Source: Bacteroidales bacterium UBA6340
GTDB taxonomy: Bacteria > Bacteroidota > Bacteroidia > Bacteroidales > Paludibacteraceae
DNA: 14,600 nucleotides
Reading direction: 5' to 3'
Assembly (NCBI GenBank): GCA_002440265.1
Contig: DJSG01000085.1
Location: 1-14,600 of the forward strand
Below the pieces are notes generated by a model. That model was given only the letters and a program-made list of their open reading frames with translations, was not told the origin of the DNA and made no database searches. The position numbers and the translations under genes were made by a program. Every line of letters starts with the position of its first letter. Within the stretch, counting starts at the first letter, position 1. Positions 1 to 7,531 of this stretch are shown here, one piece after another.

Positions 1-1349
1 TACGCGAGGCATTGGTGCGTGCCAAAGAGGAGAAAAACAGACCCAGTCTGATTATCGGGCACACCACGATGGGCAAGGGCTGCGTTACCGCCGACGGGCA
101 GAGTTTCGAAGGCAAATGTTCGACCCACGGGCAGCCGCTGAGCAAGTCGGGCGCATCGTTTGAGGCGACCGTCAAGCACCTGGGCGGCGACCCCGAGAAC
201 CCGTTTGTGATATTCCCCGAGGTACAGGAGATGTACGACAAGCGTGCGGCGCAACTGCGCGAGACAGCCAACCAACGCTACGAGAAATACTACGAATGGA
301 AACAGGCTAACCCGCTGGCAGCCAACGAATACGAGACATTCATGAGCGGCGAGACGCCCTGTATCGACTGGAGCGAGATTGTACAGAAACCGGGTGCCGC
401 CACCCGCAATGCTTCGGCTACCGTACTCGGCTACCTGGCAGAGCATGTGGGCAATATGATTGTATCGTCCGCCGACCTGAGCAACTCGGACAAGACCGAC
501 GGCTTCCTGAAGAAGACCCACGCTATCCGCCGAGGCGACTTCACGGGGCAGTTCCTGCAAGCCGGCGTAAGCGAACTGACGATGGCGTGCGTGTGCATCG
601 GTATGGCACTCCACGGCGGTATCATCCCCGCATGCGGCACGTTCTTCGTGTTCAGCGACTATATGAAACCCGCCGTGCGTATGGCGGCGCTGATGGAGAT
701 ACCGGTGAAGTTCATCTGGAGCCACGACGCTTTCCGCGTGGGGGAGGACGGTCCGACGCACGAACCCGTAGAACAGGAGGCACAGATACGCCTGATGGAG
801 AAACTGCATAACCACCACGGACAGCCGTCGATGCTCGTGCTGCGCCCTGCGGACGCCGAAGAGACCACGATGACCTGGCGTCTGGCAATGGAGAACACCG
901 CCACCCCGACGGCACTCATCCTCTCGCGACAGGACATCGCGCCCGTGCCGAACACACGCTTGGACGGCTTCCGCAAAGGGGCATATATCGTCAGCAAGGA
1001 CGAGAACCCGCAAGTGGTGATGCTGGCAAGCGGTTCGGAGGTATCAACGCTGATGGCAGGTGCCGAACTGCTACGTGCGGAGGGTATCCGCCTGCAGGTG
1101 GTGAGCGTGCCGAGCGAGGGCTTGTTCCGTCAGCAGCCGCAGGAGTATCAGGACGAAGTGCTGCCGAAGGGCGTGGTGCGCTTCGGTATGACGGCAGGTC
1201 TGCCCTGCACCCTCGAAGGACTGGTCGGCGAAAACGGCACTATCTGGGGACTGAACACTTTCGGTTTCTCGGCACCGTACAAAGTCCTTGACGAGAAACT
1301 CGGCTTCACCGCCCAAAACGTATATGAGCAGGTGAAGAGGCTGGTGTAA
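1..1349 (+). CDS. tkt: Transketolase, 5'-truncated by the window edge
   Basis: Thiamine-diphosphate enzyme of the cytoplasmic pentose phosphate pathway that moves two-carbon ketol units between sugar phosphates. The frame is already open at base 3 (codons R-E-A-L before V-R-A-K), so the TTG at 12 is not a real start; roughly the first 220-230 residues of a usual ~670-residue enzyme lie upstream. Visible parts are the end of the PP domain (GHTTMGKG, then STHGQPLS), the Pyr domain with AGVSELTMAC, whose Glu (codon 573-575) matches the catalytic Glu that activates the cofactor, the FRVGEDGPTHEPVEQ signature near 735-780, and the C-terminal domain (ASGSEVSTL, SVPSEGLFR, FGFSAPYKVLDEKLGF). No frameshift. 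Codon use is GC-rich, unlike the restriction genes that start 38 bases downstream. No terminator is visible after the stop, so read-through into them is possible. The family call is secure. Confidence 0.96.
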   Translation, partial: REALVRAKEEKNRPSLIIGHTTMGKGCVTADGQSFEGKCSTHGQPLSKSGASFEATVKHLGGDPENPFVIFPEVQEMYDKRAAQLRETANQRYEKYYEWKQANPLAANEYETFMSGETPCIDWSEIVQKPGAATRNASATVLGYLAEHVGNMIVSSADLSNSDKTDGFLKKTHAIRRGDFTGQFLQAGVSELTMACVCIGMALHGGIIPACGTFFVFSDYMKPAVRMAALMEIPVKFIWSHDAFRVGEDGPTHEPVEQEAQIRLMEKLHNHHGQPSMLVLRPADAEETTMTWRLAMENTATPTALILSRQDIAPVPNTRLDGFRKGAYIVSKDENPQVVMLASGSEVSTLMAGAELLRAEGIRLQVVSVPSEGLFRQQPQEYQDEVLPKGVVRFGMTAGLPCTLEGLVGENGTIWGLNTFGFSAPYKVLDEKLGFTAQNVYEQVKRLV

Positions 1350-1364
1350 GGCTAAAATTTAGGG

Positions 1365-1372
1365 TATTTTTG
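1365..1372 (+). promoter_or_regulatory. Possible Bacteroidetes -7 element before the restriction genes
   Basis: TATTTTTG matches the Bacteroidetes -7 consensus TAnnTTTG and lies 15 bases before the endonuclease ATG at 1388. No TTTG is present about 20 bases upstream (that stretch is the end of tkt), so the -33 half is weak or missing. It may be a weak promoter for the restriction-modification pair, or a chance match in AT-rich DNA. Confidence 0.25.
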
Positions 1373-1387
1373 ATTTGGCAAATAAAT

Positions 1388-2191
1388 ATGACATCCAAAC
1401 AATTTTATGATATATTATGCAAGGAAGTACAAGGGTATAAGGCTTTCCTTGAAACGACAGACAATCAATGGATTGTAAAGGGATTTATTGATATAAACAA
1501 GAATATCTATACAATCACCAACGACACAAAAGTCGTTTCCAAAATCATAGAGATTCTGCTTATTCCCAAATTAGATTTGTTTGCTAAAAATAACCACTTG
1601 GAATTAGAATTGCCTTCTAAACAAAATTTTTATCCAGACTTGACTTTCAAAGACAAAGAGGGACATCTGTTTGCTGTTGATTTCAAATCCAGTTACTATG
1701 AAGTTGATGTAGTAAATGGTCTTACATTAGGTTCTTATTGGGGCTATTTCCGTAATAGAGATACCATTAAAACAATGGATTATACCTATAATTCCTATTC
1801 TGCTCACATTGTACTCGGTATGCTGTACAAGCAAACAAATGTGTCTGCCAATGAAAAAACTTCTTATTCTCTAAATGAATTGGATGCTATTCATTCTGTC
1901 ATTGAAAACTTTAAGTTCTTTGTACAGCCCAAATGGAAAATAGCCGGCGACCAACCGGGTAGCGGTAATACACGCAATATCGGTGGTATCAAGGATATCA
2001 ACAAACTTATTTCCGGGGAAGGACCTTTTGCAGACCTTGGTGAAGATGTTTTTGATGATTATTGGATGAACTATTATGGCAAAGCCGATGCAAAGAATAG
2101 CGGCATTGGAGAACCCAAATATCACAATCTCAAAACCTACCAAGGGTATCTCAAAAAGCAGCAAAAGATACTCAATAAATTACCTAAATGA
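1388..2191 (+). CDS. EcoRV-like type II restriction endonuclease (predicted target GATATC)
   Basis: Predicted homodimeric, Mg-dependent endonuclease cutting unmethylated GATATC. From the ATG at 1388 the protein has 267 residues, against about 245 for EcoRV. The PD-D-x-K centre is intact: YPD with D84, then VDFK with D98 and K100. Just before it, KQN at 78-80 matches the minor-groove Q-loop of EcoRV (QQN). Residues 191-201 (GSGNTRNIGGI) correspond almost residue for residue to the EcoRV recognition loop (GSGNTTNIGSI), preceded by the matching KWKIAGD; this is why I predict the same specificity. An in-frame TTG at 1370 would add six residues, but ATG 1388 gives a normal N-terminus. The gene is AT-rich, unlike tkt upstream, which suggests horizontal acquisition. 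The stop is followed after one base by the methyltransferase ATG, so translation is probably coupled. The homology rests on remembered EcoRV sequence; cleavage itself is inference. Confidence 0.93.
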   Translation: MTSKQFYDILCKEVQGYKAFLETTDNQWIVKGFIDINKNIYTITNDTKVVSKIIEILLIPKLDLFAKNNHLELELPSKQNFYPDLTFKDKEGHLFAVDFKSSYYEVDVVNGLTLGSYWGYFRNRDTIKTMDYTYNSYSAHIVLGMLYKQTNVSANEKTSYSLNELDAIHSVIENFKFFVQPKWKIAGDQPGSGNTRNIGGIKDINKLISGEGPFADLGEDVFDDYWMNYYGKADAKNSGIGEPKYHNLKTYQGYLKKQQKILNKLPK

Positions 2192-2192
2192 T

Positions 2193-3137
2193 ATGTCAGT
2201 TCTCGTACCGCCCATAAAATCACAAGGTATTAAAACCAAGTTAGTCCCGTGGATTAATGATATTGTGCTCCATGCCAGTATCAATAATTCCACACGATGG
2301 CTTGAACCATTTTTCGGGACAGGCGTTGTGGGTTTTAATTCACCTGTTATAGGGCAACACATTGTCGGAGATATAAATCCATATATTATTGCTTTTTACG
2401 AAGCAGTCTATAATGGAGAGATTACTCCGTATTCTATGCGAGCGTATTTGGAAGAAGCCAACAGATTGCTTTCTTCAGCAGAACAAAATGGCACAGCCTA
2501 TTTCAAAGAGGTGAAAGAACGATTTAATCGTGAGCACAATCTCTATGATTTTATCTTTCTTTCCCGCGCAGGATTTAATGGTATGATGCGTTTCAATCGC
2601 AAGGGTGAATGGAATATCCCATTTTGTAAGAAACCTGATAGATTTGCGCCTGCGTATGTAACCAAAATTTGCAATCAGATTGCTAATTTGCAAATACTAT
2701 TCCGATCTACCGAATGGAAATTTTGTAATTGCTCATTCTTGGATATTATCAACCAAGCAACCGCCAACGACATTATCTATTGCGATCCGCCTTACCTTGG
2801 CAGATATGTTGATTATTTTACGGGATGGACTGAAGATGACGAGAAAGCATTATATGAAGCACTCCGCTATACAAAAGCAAAATTTATTCTCTCCACATGG
2901 CATCACAACGAATTTAGAGAAAATACTATGATAGTCAAGTATTGGAGTAATTTCAATATCAGGACTACGGAACATTTTTATCATACAGGTGCTCATATTG
3001 AGAATCGGCATCCTATGATAGAGGCACTCATATTTAACTTTGATTTGCAAAAGGAAACGCATCCGGTAATTCGTCCCTATCAGCCTATACAAACGGAACT
3101 GTTTACTCCACTACCTATGACAGTAGCAGCATTATAA
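2193..3137 (+). CDS. EcoRV-like DNA adenine-N6 methyltransferase (Dam/D12 class)
   Basis: Predicted to methylate adenine in GATATC with S-adenosylmethionine and so protect the host from the preceding endonuclease. From ATG 2193 it has 314 residues. Visible features are the opening VPPIKSQGIKTKLVPW (residues 5-20), typical of this class; motif I EPFFGTGVVGF (38-48) for SAM binding; catalytic motif IV DPPY (198-201); and STWHHNEFREN (234-244), as in M.EcoRV. The frame is open back to 2076 inside the endonuclease gene, but homology begins right at 2193, one base after the endonuclease stop, so I chose this start. The tail after about residue 283 (rich in P, Q and T) goes beyond the conserved core. 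The gene is AT-rich like its partner. No controller gene, third subunit or specificity subunit is visible. The pairing with an EcoRV-like nuclease makes the specificity call strong. Confidence 0.94.
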   Translation: MSVLVPPIKSQGIKTKLVPWINDIVLHASINNSTRWLEPFFGTGVVGFNSPVIGQHIVGDINPYIIAFYEAVYNGEITPYSMRAYLEEANRLLSSAEQNGTAYFKEVKERFNREHNLYDFIFLSRAGFNGMMRFNRKGEWNIPFCKKPDRFAPAYVTKICNQIANLQILFRSTEWKFCNCSFLDIINQATANDIIYCDPPYLGRYVDYFTGWTEDDEKALYEALRYTKAKFILSTWHHNEFRENTMIVKYWSNFNIRTTEHFYHTGAHIENRHPMIEALIFNFDLQKETHPVIRPYQPIQTELFTPLPMTVAAL

Positions 3138-3194
3138 GCAACATATCATGTCAATCAGCGTTCATTTCACATCGCTTTTATTGCTTGCCAAACA

Positions 3195-3238
3195 GCAAGG
3201 GATACGCAAGGGATGAGCAAGGGATAGGCAACCCTGCG
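3195..3238. repeat. 11-base tandem repeat, three good units plus a decayed fourth
   Basis: Units start at 3195, 3206, 3217 and 3228, exactly 11 bases apart. The first three share GCAAGGGAT followed by two variable bases; the fourth keeps only GCAA and then reads CCCTGCG. It lies in the 154-base gap between the methyltransferase and the dehydrogenase. The rest of that gap is AT-rich, and I see no clear promoter in it. Function unknown. Confidence 0.8.
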
Positions 3239-3291
3239 CAAGCCCATTTACAATAAACAAAATTAAACTATAAGACAGAATAAACTAAGAT

Positions 3292-3996
3292 ATGAGAGTA
3301 CTAATCATAGGAGCAAGTTCGGGTATCGGAAAAGAACTATCCCTTCGGTATGCCTCATTAGGCAACGAGGTGATAGCGGTAGCCCGCCGCAAGCCGTTGT
3401 TGCAGGAATTGGCGCATACAAACTCCAATATCCAAGTCGCTCCATGTGATGTGGCTGACCTTGAGGGTTCGCAGGCTCTCCTTACGCAAGTCTTTGCGTC
3501 TCCCATAGACTTGGCTATCCTTTGTTCGGGAGTAGGAGATTTGAACCCTGACTTGGATTTTTCCATAGAACAACCGACATTGGACATCAACGTGATTGGC
3601 TGGACGTTCTTTGCTGACTTCATCTATAAGCAGTTTGAAGAACAGCAGTACGGTCACTTGGCTGTCATCAGTTCTTGTGGTGGTCTTCGTGGTGAACCAA
3701 TGGCACCCGCTTATTCTGCCTCCAAGGCGTTCCAAATAAACTATACGGAGGCGTTGTGCAAGAAAGCCTTCAAAAGCAAACTGCCGATAGTGGTTACGGA
3801 TATCCGTCCGGGATTGGTCAATACACGTATGGCAAAAGGGGAAGGCTTGTTTTGGGTGATGCCGGTGGAGAAAGTTGCGGTGCAAATAATGACGGCTATC
3901 ACCAAGAAAAAAGATGTTGCCATCGTAACAAAACGTTGGTCTATCCTCCATTGGATAATGAAGCACCTGCCCCGCTCCATATACAAGCGAATGTAG
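3292..3996 (+). CDS. Short-chain dehydrogenase/reductase (SDR family)
   Basis: Single-domain Rossmann-fold NAD(P)-dependent oxidoreductase of 234 residues, normal for a classical SDR. The N-terminus carries the nucleotide-binding GASSGIG (residues 7-13); ARRK at 31-34 contains basic residues in the region that often selects NADP(H). CDVAD at 52-56 contacts the adenine ring in relatives. The usual NNAG motif is replaced by CSGVG (78-82). The catalytic set is complete: N100, S127 or S128 in VISSCGG, and Y141 with K145 in YSASK. IRPG at 171-174 follows. There is no signal peptide; the basic C-terminus (RSIYKRM) may be peripheral. The substrate cannot be read from sequence. The start ATG has homology from residue 1. 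Base composition is intermediate between the restriction genes and the housekeeping genes. Neighbours give no pathway hint. Confidence 0.9.
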   Translation: MRVLIIGASSGIGKELSLRYASLGNEVIAVARRKPLLQELAHTNSNIQVAPCDVADLEGSQALLTQVFASPIDLAILCSGVGDLNPDLDFSIEQPTLDINVIGWTFFADFIYKQFEEQQYGHLAVISSCGGLRGEPMAPAYSASKAFQINYTEALCKKAFKSKLPIVVTDIRPGLVNTRMAKGEGLFWVMPVEKVAVQIMTAITKKKDVAIVTKRWSILHWIMKHLPRSIYKRM

Positions 3997-4012
3997 GCAT
4001 GGTATCACTTTG

Positions 4013-4045
4013 CTCCATTAAAGACCATTAAAGAACCATTAAAAA
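4013..4045. repeat. Left arm of the inverted repeat enclosing the GxxExxY gene
   Basis: Three CCATTA(AAG) units begin at 4015, 4025 and 4036 (spacing 10 and 11). The reverse complement of the 33 bases matches 4545-4577 at 30 positions, with the unit spacing mirrored. It sits 17 bases after the dehydrogenase stop and ends 52 bases before the next ATG. Confidence 0.85.
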
Positions 4046-4097
4046 GGCTGTGCATACAAACGACAAACTAATAAACAATCACTGCAAAACTTGGTAT

Positions 4098-4538
4098 ATG
4101 ACAGACAAGGAGTTGGTTTATAAGGTTATAGGAGCAGCAATGGAGGTGTATCGGAATTTGGGATATGGATTGTTAGAGTCCATTTACCAAGAAGCGATGG
4201 CTGTGGAACTGCAAGAGAAAGGAATTGACTACACATTGGAGAGGGATGTGCCTGTATTTTATAAGGGCTTGAAACTGAAAAAGACCTTTCGACTGGATAT
4301 GTTGGTTAATGATAAGGTCATAGTGGAACTCAAATCAGTATCCAAGTTGGGAGCCGAGCACCGCATACAACTATGCAATTATCTGCGACTGACACACAAG
4401 CCCATCGGTCTCTTGATAAATTTCGGTACCAGTCCGATTATCGGAGAACGTTGGATGTATGACAAAGAATACAACGAATGTTATCTTGTGGACAAAGACA
4501 TGAAACCGGTACATCTATACAACGAAGAGAATGATTGA
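4098..4538 (+). CDS. GxxExxY family protein (PD-(D/E)XK nuclease-like)
   Basis: Small soluble protein of 146 residues. The family signature is present as GLLESIY (G24, E27, Y30). The family is generally placed in the PD-(D/E)XK nuclease superfamily; candidate active-site residues are E27, D67 (FRLDML), E77 and K79 (VELKSV) and Q91 (QLCNYL), all intact, so an active nuclease is plausible but unproven. A GTG at 4050 would add 16 residues, but the family N-terminus (ELVYKVIGAAMEVYRNLG) begins just after ATG 4098. The gene lies between CCATTAAAG-type repeats pointing in opposite directions (4013-4045 and 4545-4577), and the right-hand copy starts almost at the stop codon. It is more AT-rich than leuS downstream. 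The biological role of the family is not known to me; an accessory or mobile nature is inferred from the repeats and composition. Confidence 0.88.
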   Translation: MTDKELVYKVIGAAMEVYRNLGYGLLESIYQEAMAVELQEKGIDYTLERDVPVFYKGLKLKKTFRLDMLVNDKVIVELKSVSKLGAEHRIQLCNYLRLTHKPIGLLINFGTSPIIGERWMYDKEYNECYLVDKDMKPVHLYNEEND

Positions 4539-4651
4539 ATAATGTTTTTAATGGTCCTTTAATGGGCATTAATGGAGATAAAAGACTATACAGTGAAATG
4601 AACAAATAATGTTTTAATGGTCCTTTAATGGGCTTTAATGGAGACAAAAAG
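4538..4651. repeat. Pair of 47-base direct repeats; the first is the right arm of the inverted repeat
   Basis: Copy 1 is 4538-4584 and copy 2 is 4605-4651, separated by 20 bases. Both begin AATAATG, carry three TTAATGG units with 11/10 spacing and end in an A-rich AAAAG. Within copy 1, 4545-4577 pairs with 4013-4045. A decayed half copy, CTTAAATGGAGACC, follows at 4657-4670. With the left arm this accounts for most of the 160-base gap before leuS. No convincing TAnnTTTG promoter is visible there; TAATTTAC near 4681-4688 is only a partial match. Confidence 0.88.
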
Positions 4652-4698
4652 TTTCTCTTAAATGGAGACCTAACGGAATAATAATTTACACGGAATAT

Positions 4699-7506
4699 AT
4701 GGAATACAATTTTACGGAGATTGAGAAGAAGTGGCAAGCCTATTGGGATGCCGAAGGTACGTACCGAGTAAGCAACCATAGCACCAAACCGCACTACTAC
4801 GTGCTGGATATGTTCCCCTACCCGAGCGGGGCGGGGCTGCATGTGGGGCACCCGTTGGGCTATATCGCCAGCGACATCTACAGCCGCTACAAACGTCTGC
4901 AAGGCTTCAACGTGCTGCACCCGATGGGCTTCGACTCGTACGGACTGCCTGCCGAGCAATACGCCATTCAGACCGGGCAGCACCCCGAGAAGACCACTAT
5001 GGCGAACATCGCCCACTACGTGGAGCAGTTGCGCAAGATAGGTTTCTGCTACGATTGGGATCGCGAAATCAAGACCTGCGACCCGTCGTTCTACCGCTGG
5101 ACGCAATGGGCATTCGTTCAGATGTTCCACTCGTACTACGACACCGCCTTGCAGAAAGCGCAGCCTATCAGCAAGTTAATCGCCAAATGGGAGGCGGAAG
5201 ACCCCACATGGAACAGCCTCAGCGAGCAGGAGAAGCAGGAACGGCTGATGCAATACCGTATCGCCTACCTCGCCGACACCAAAGTGAACTGGTGCCCCGC
5301 TTTGGGGTGCGTGCTGGCGAATGACGAGGTCAGCGAAGGCTTGAGCGTGCGCGGCGGTTACCCTGTGGAGCAGCGTGTGATGCGCCAATGGAACCTGCGT
5401 GTCAGTGCCTATGCACCGCGCCTGCTGGAGGGGCTTGACCGTATCGACTGGACGGACAGCCTCAAGGAGACGCAACGCAACTGGATAGGTCGCAGCGAGG
5501 GGGCGGAGATGCAGTTTGCCATCAAAGGGCAGGACGAGCCGTTCACTATCTTCACCACCCGTGCGGACACCGTCTTTGGCGTTACGTTTATGGTGCTGGC
5601 ACCCGAAAGCGAGTACGTTAGCCGTGTGGTTACGCCCGAGCAACAAGCCGAAGTGGACGCTTACCTTGATATGGTGAAACACCGCACGGAGCGCGAGCGT
5701 ATCGCCGACCGCCGCGTAACGGGTGTATTCACAGGCAGTTATGCCATCAACCCGCTCACCAATGCGGAGATACCTATCTATATAAGCGACTATGTACTTG
5801 CCGGTTACGGCACGGGAGCCATTATGGCGGTACCCGCACACGACAGCCGCGATTACGCTTTTGCCAAGCATTTCAACCTGCCCATCGTGCCTCTGATTGA
5901 GGGTGCGGACGTGAGCGAACAGAGTTTCGACGCCAAAGAGGGCGTGATGATCAACTCGGGTTTCCTGAACGGTTTGCAGGTGAAAGAGGCGATTGCGAAA
6001 ATGAAAGAGTACATCACCAACACGGGCATCGGGCGCGTGAAAGTGAACTACCGTCTGCGTGATGCGGTCTTCAGCCGCCAGCGTTATTGGGGCGAACCGT
6101 TCCCTATCTACTACAAGCACGGCATGCCCTACACACTCCCCGAGGATGCCCTGCCCCTGTGCCTGCCGGAGGTCAGCGACTTCAAGCCGACCAGCACGGG
6201 CGAACCGCCGTTGGGCAACGCACAATGCTGGGCATGGGACGAGGCGAAACGCAAGGTGGTGGACAAATCGCTCATTGACGACAAGACCGTCTTCCCGCTC
6301 GAACTATGCACCATGCCCGGTTTTGCCGGTTCGTCGGCATACTACCTCCGCTATATGGACAACCACAACGACCAAGCCCTCGTAGGACACGAAGCCAACA
6401 ACTACTGGCGGCAGGTGGATCTCTATCTCGGCGGCAGCGAACACGCTACGGGACACCTTATATACAGCCGTTTCTGGAACAAGTTCCTCTTCGACCTCGG
6501 GTATATATGCGAGGACGAGCCGTTCAAGAAACTTATCAACCAGGGTATGATCCAAGGGCGGTCAAACTTCGTTTACCGCTATATCGGGGAGGGCGCAACC
6601 GGCAACCTCTATATCAGTTACAACCTAATCAACAACCCTGAATATAAGGGCAAGGTGCAGCCTATCCATGTGAATGTCAACATCGTACACAACGATGTTT
6701 TGGACGTGGATGCTTTCCGCGACTGGATGCCCGACTTCAAAGATGCCGAGTTCGTCTATAGCGACGGCACTACTGACACCGACAATCCTTATATGGGGCA
6801 ACCCACCGAAAAACAATATATCTGCGGTTGGGCGATAGAGAAGATGTCGAAGTCGATGTTCAATGTGGTGAATCCCGACGATGTAGTGGCTAAGTTCGGT
6901 GCCGACACGCTTCGTCTGTATGAGATGTTCCTCGGTCCGCTGGAGATGTCCAAGCCGTGGGATACCAATGGTATTGACGGTGTACACCGCTTCCTGAAAC
7001 GCCTGTGGAACATGTATGAGACGCTCTCCGACGACGCACCCTCGGCGGACGAACTGCGCTCTTTGCACAAACTGATAAAGAAGATCACATGGGATATAGA
7101 GAACTTCTCGTTCAACACGTCTATCCCAGCCTTTATGATTGCGCAGAACGAGTTGCAGGCACTCAAATGCAACAAACGTGCGGTACTGGAGGTCTTTGCC
7201 GTGCTGTTGGCACCGTATGCACCGCATATCGCCGAGGAGGCTTGGCACCGCTGCGGGCACGAGACCACGATCTGCGATGCCGAGTGGCCCAAGTGCAACG
7301 AGGCGTACTTGGCAGAGAACACGCAGAAATACCCCGTACAGTTCAACGGCAAAGTGCGTTTCACGATAGAGGTTGCCAAAGACACTCCGCGTGAGGAGGT
7401 GGAGCGCATCGTCCTCGCCGACCCGCAAACCGCCAAGCAACTCGCCGGCACCACCCCGAAAAAGGTCATCGTCGTCCCCGGCAGGATTGTAAACATTGTG
7501 ATGTAA
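4699..7506 (+). CDS. leuS: Leucyl-tRNA synthetase
   Basis: Class I aminoacyl-tRNA synthetase charging tRNA-Leu in the cytoplasm; 935 residues, normal for Bacteroidetes LeuRS. The Rossmann catalytic core opens with FPYPSGAGLHVGHPLGY, whose HIGH-type motif is HVGH at 48-51. The CP1 editing domain shows the threonine-rich TTRADTVFG from 286, and GTGAIMAVPAHDSRDY with D382 and D385, the acidic positions used to hydrolyse mischarged tRNA. The second ATP signature KMSKS is exact at 715-719. The anticodon-binding helical domain and the small C-terminal domain (NGKVRFTIEVA to VVPGRIVNIVM) are complete. ATG 4699 matches the family N-terminus (EYNFTEIEKKWQAYW). The gene stands alone, with repeat-rich DNA before it and a strong terminator after it; no T-box or leader was recognised. 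A long antisense frame over its start is a composition shadow. Confidence 0.98.
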   Translation: MEYNFTEIEKKWQAYWDAEGTYRVSNHSTKPHYYVLDMFPYPSGAGLHVGHPLGYIASDIYSRYKRLQGFNVLHPMGFDSYGLPAEQYAIQTGQHPEKTTMANIAHYVEQLRKIGFCYDWDREIKTCDPSFYRWTQWAFVQMFHSYYDTALQKAQPISKLIAKWEAEDPTWNSLSEQEKQERLMQYRIAYLADTKVNWCPALGCVLANDEVSEGLSVRGGYPVEQRVMRQWNLRVSAYAPRLLEGLDRIDWTDSLKETQRNWIGRSEGAEMQFAIKGQDEPFTIFTTRADTVFGVTFMVLAPESEYVSRVVTPEQQAEVDAYLDMVKHRTERERIADRRVTGVFTGSYAINPLTNAEIPIYISDYVLAGYGTGAIMAVPAHDSRDYAFAKHFNLPIVPLIEGADVSEQSFDAKEGVMINSGFLNGLQVKEAIAKMKEYITNTGIGRVKVNYRLRDAVFSRQRYWGEPFPIYYKHGMPYTLPEDALPLCLPEVSDFKPTSTGEPPLGNAQCWAWDEAKRKVVDKSLIDDKTVFPLELCTMPGFAGSSAYYLRYMDNHNDQALVGHEANNYWRQVDLYLGGSEHATGHLIYSRFWNKFLFDLGYICEDEPFKKLINQGMIQGRSNFVYRYIGEGATGNLYISYNLINNPEYKGKVQPIHVNVNIVHNDVLDVDAFRDWMPDFKDAEFVYSDGTTDTDNPYMGQPTEKQYICGWAIEKMSKSMFNVVNPDDVVAKFGADTLRLYEMFLGPLEMSKPWDTNGIDGVHRFLKRLWNMYETLSDDAPSADELRSLHKLIKKITWDIENFSFNTSIPAFMIAQNELQALKCNKRAVLEVFAVLLAPYAPHIAEEAWHRCGHETTICDAEWPKCNEAYLAENTQKYPVQFNGKVRFTIEVAKDTPREEVERIVLADPQTAKQLAGTTPKKVIVVPGRIVNIVM

Positions 7507-7531
7507 ACGGATTATGATACAATAACTTAAC

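Noticed and set aside
2076..2192. Longer N-terminus for the methyltransferase, starting inside the endonuclease gene
   Set aside because: The 39 extra residues are an out-of-frame reading of the endonuclease C-terminus; homology begins at the ATG at 2193.
3184..3199. CTTGC / GCAAG hairpin as a terminator after the methyltransferase
   Set aside because: Only five base pairs, no T tract, and its right half is part of the 11-base repeat.
4538..4670. CRISPR-like array
   Set aside because: Only two full copies, a single 20-base spacer, internal substructure of TTAATGG units and no cas genes.
4438..5130. 230-codon minus-strand frame across the repeats and the leuS start
   Set aside because: Its distinctive repeated peptide (PIKGPLK) is just the translated DNA repeats, and the rest is antisense to leuS.
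5176..6225. 349-codon minus-strand frame inside leuS
   Set aside because: Entirely within conserved LeuRS catalytic and editing sequence; no family resemblance, composition shadow.
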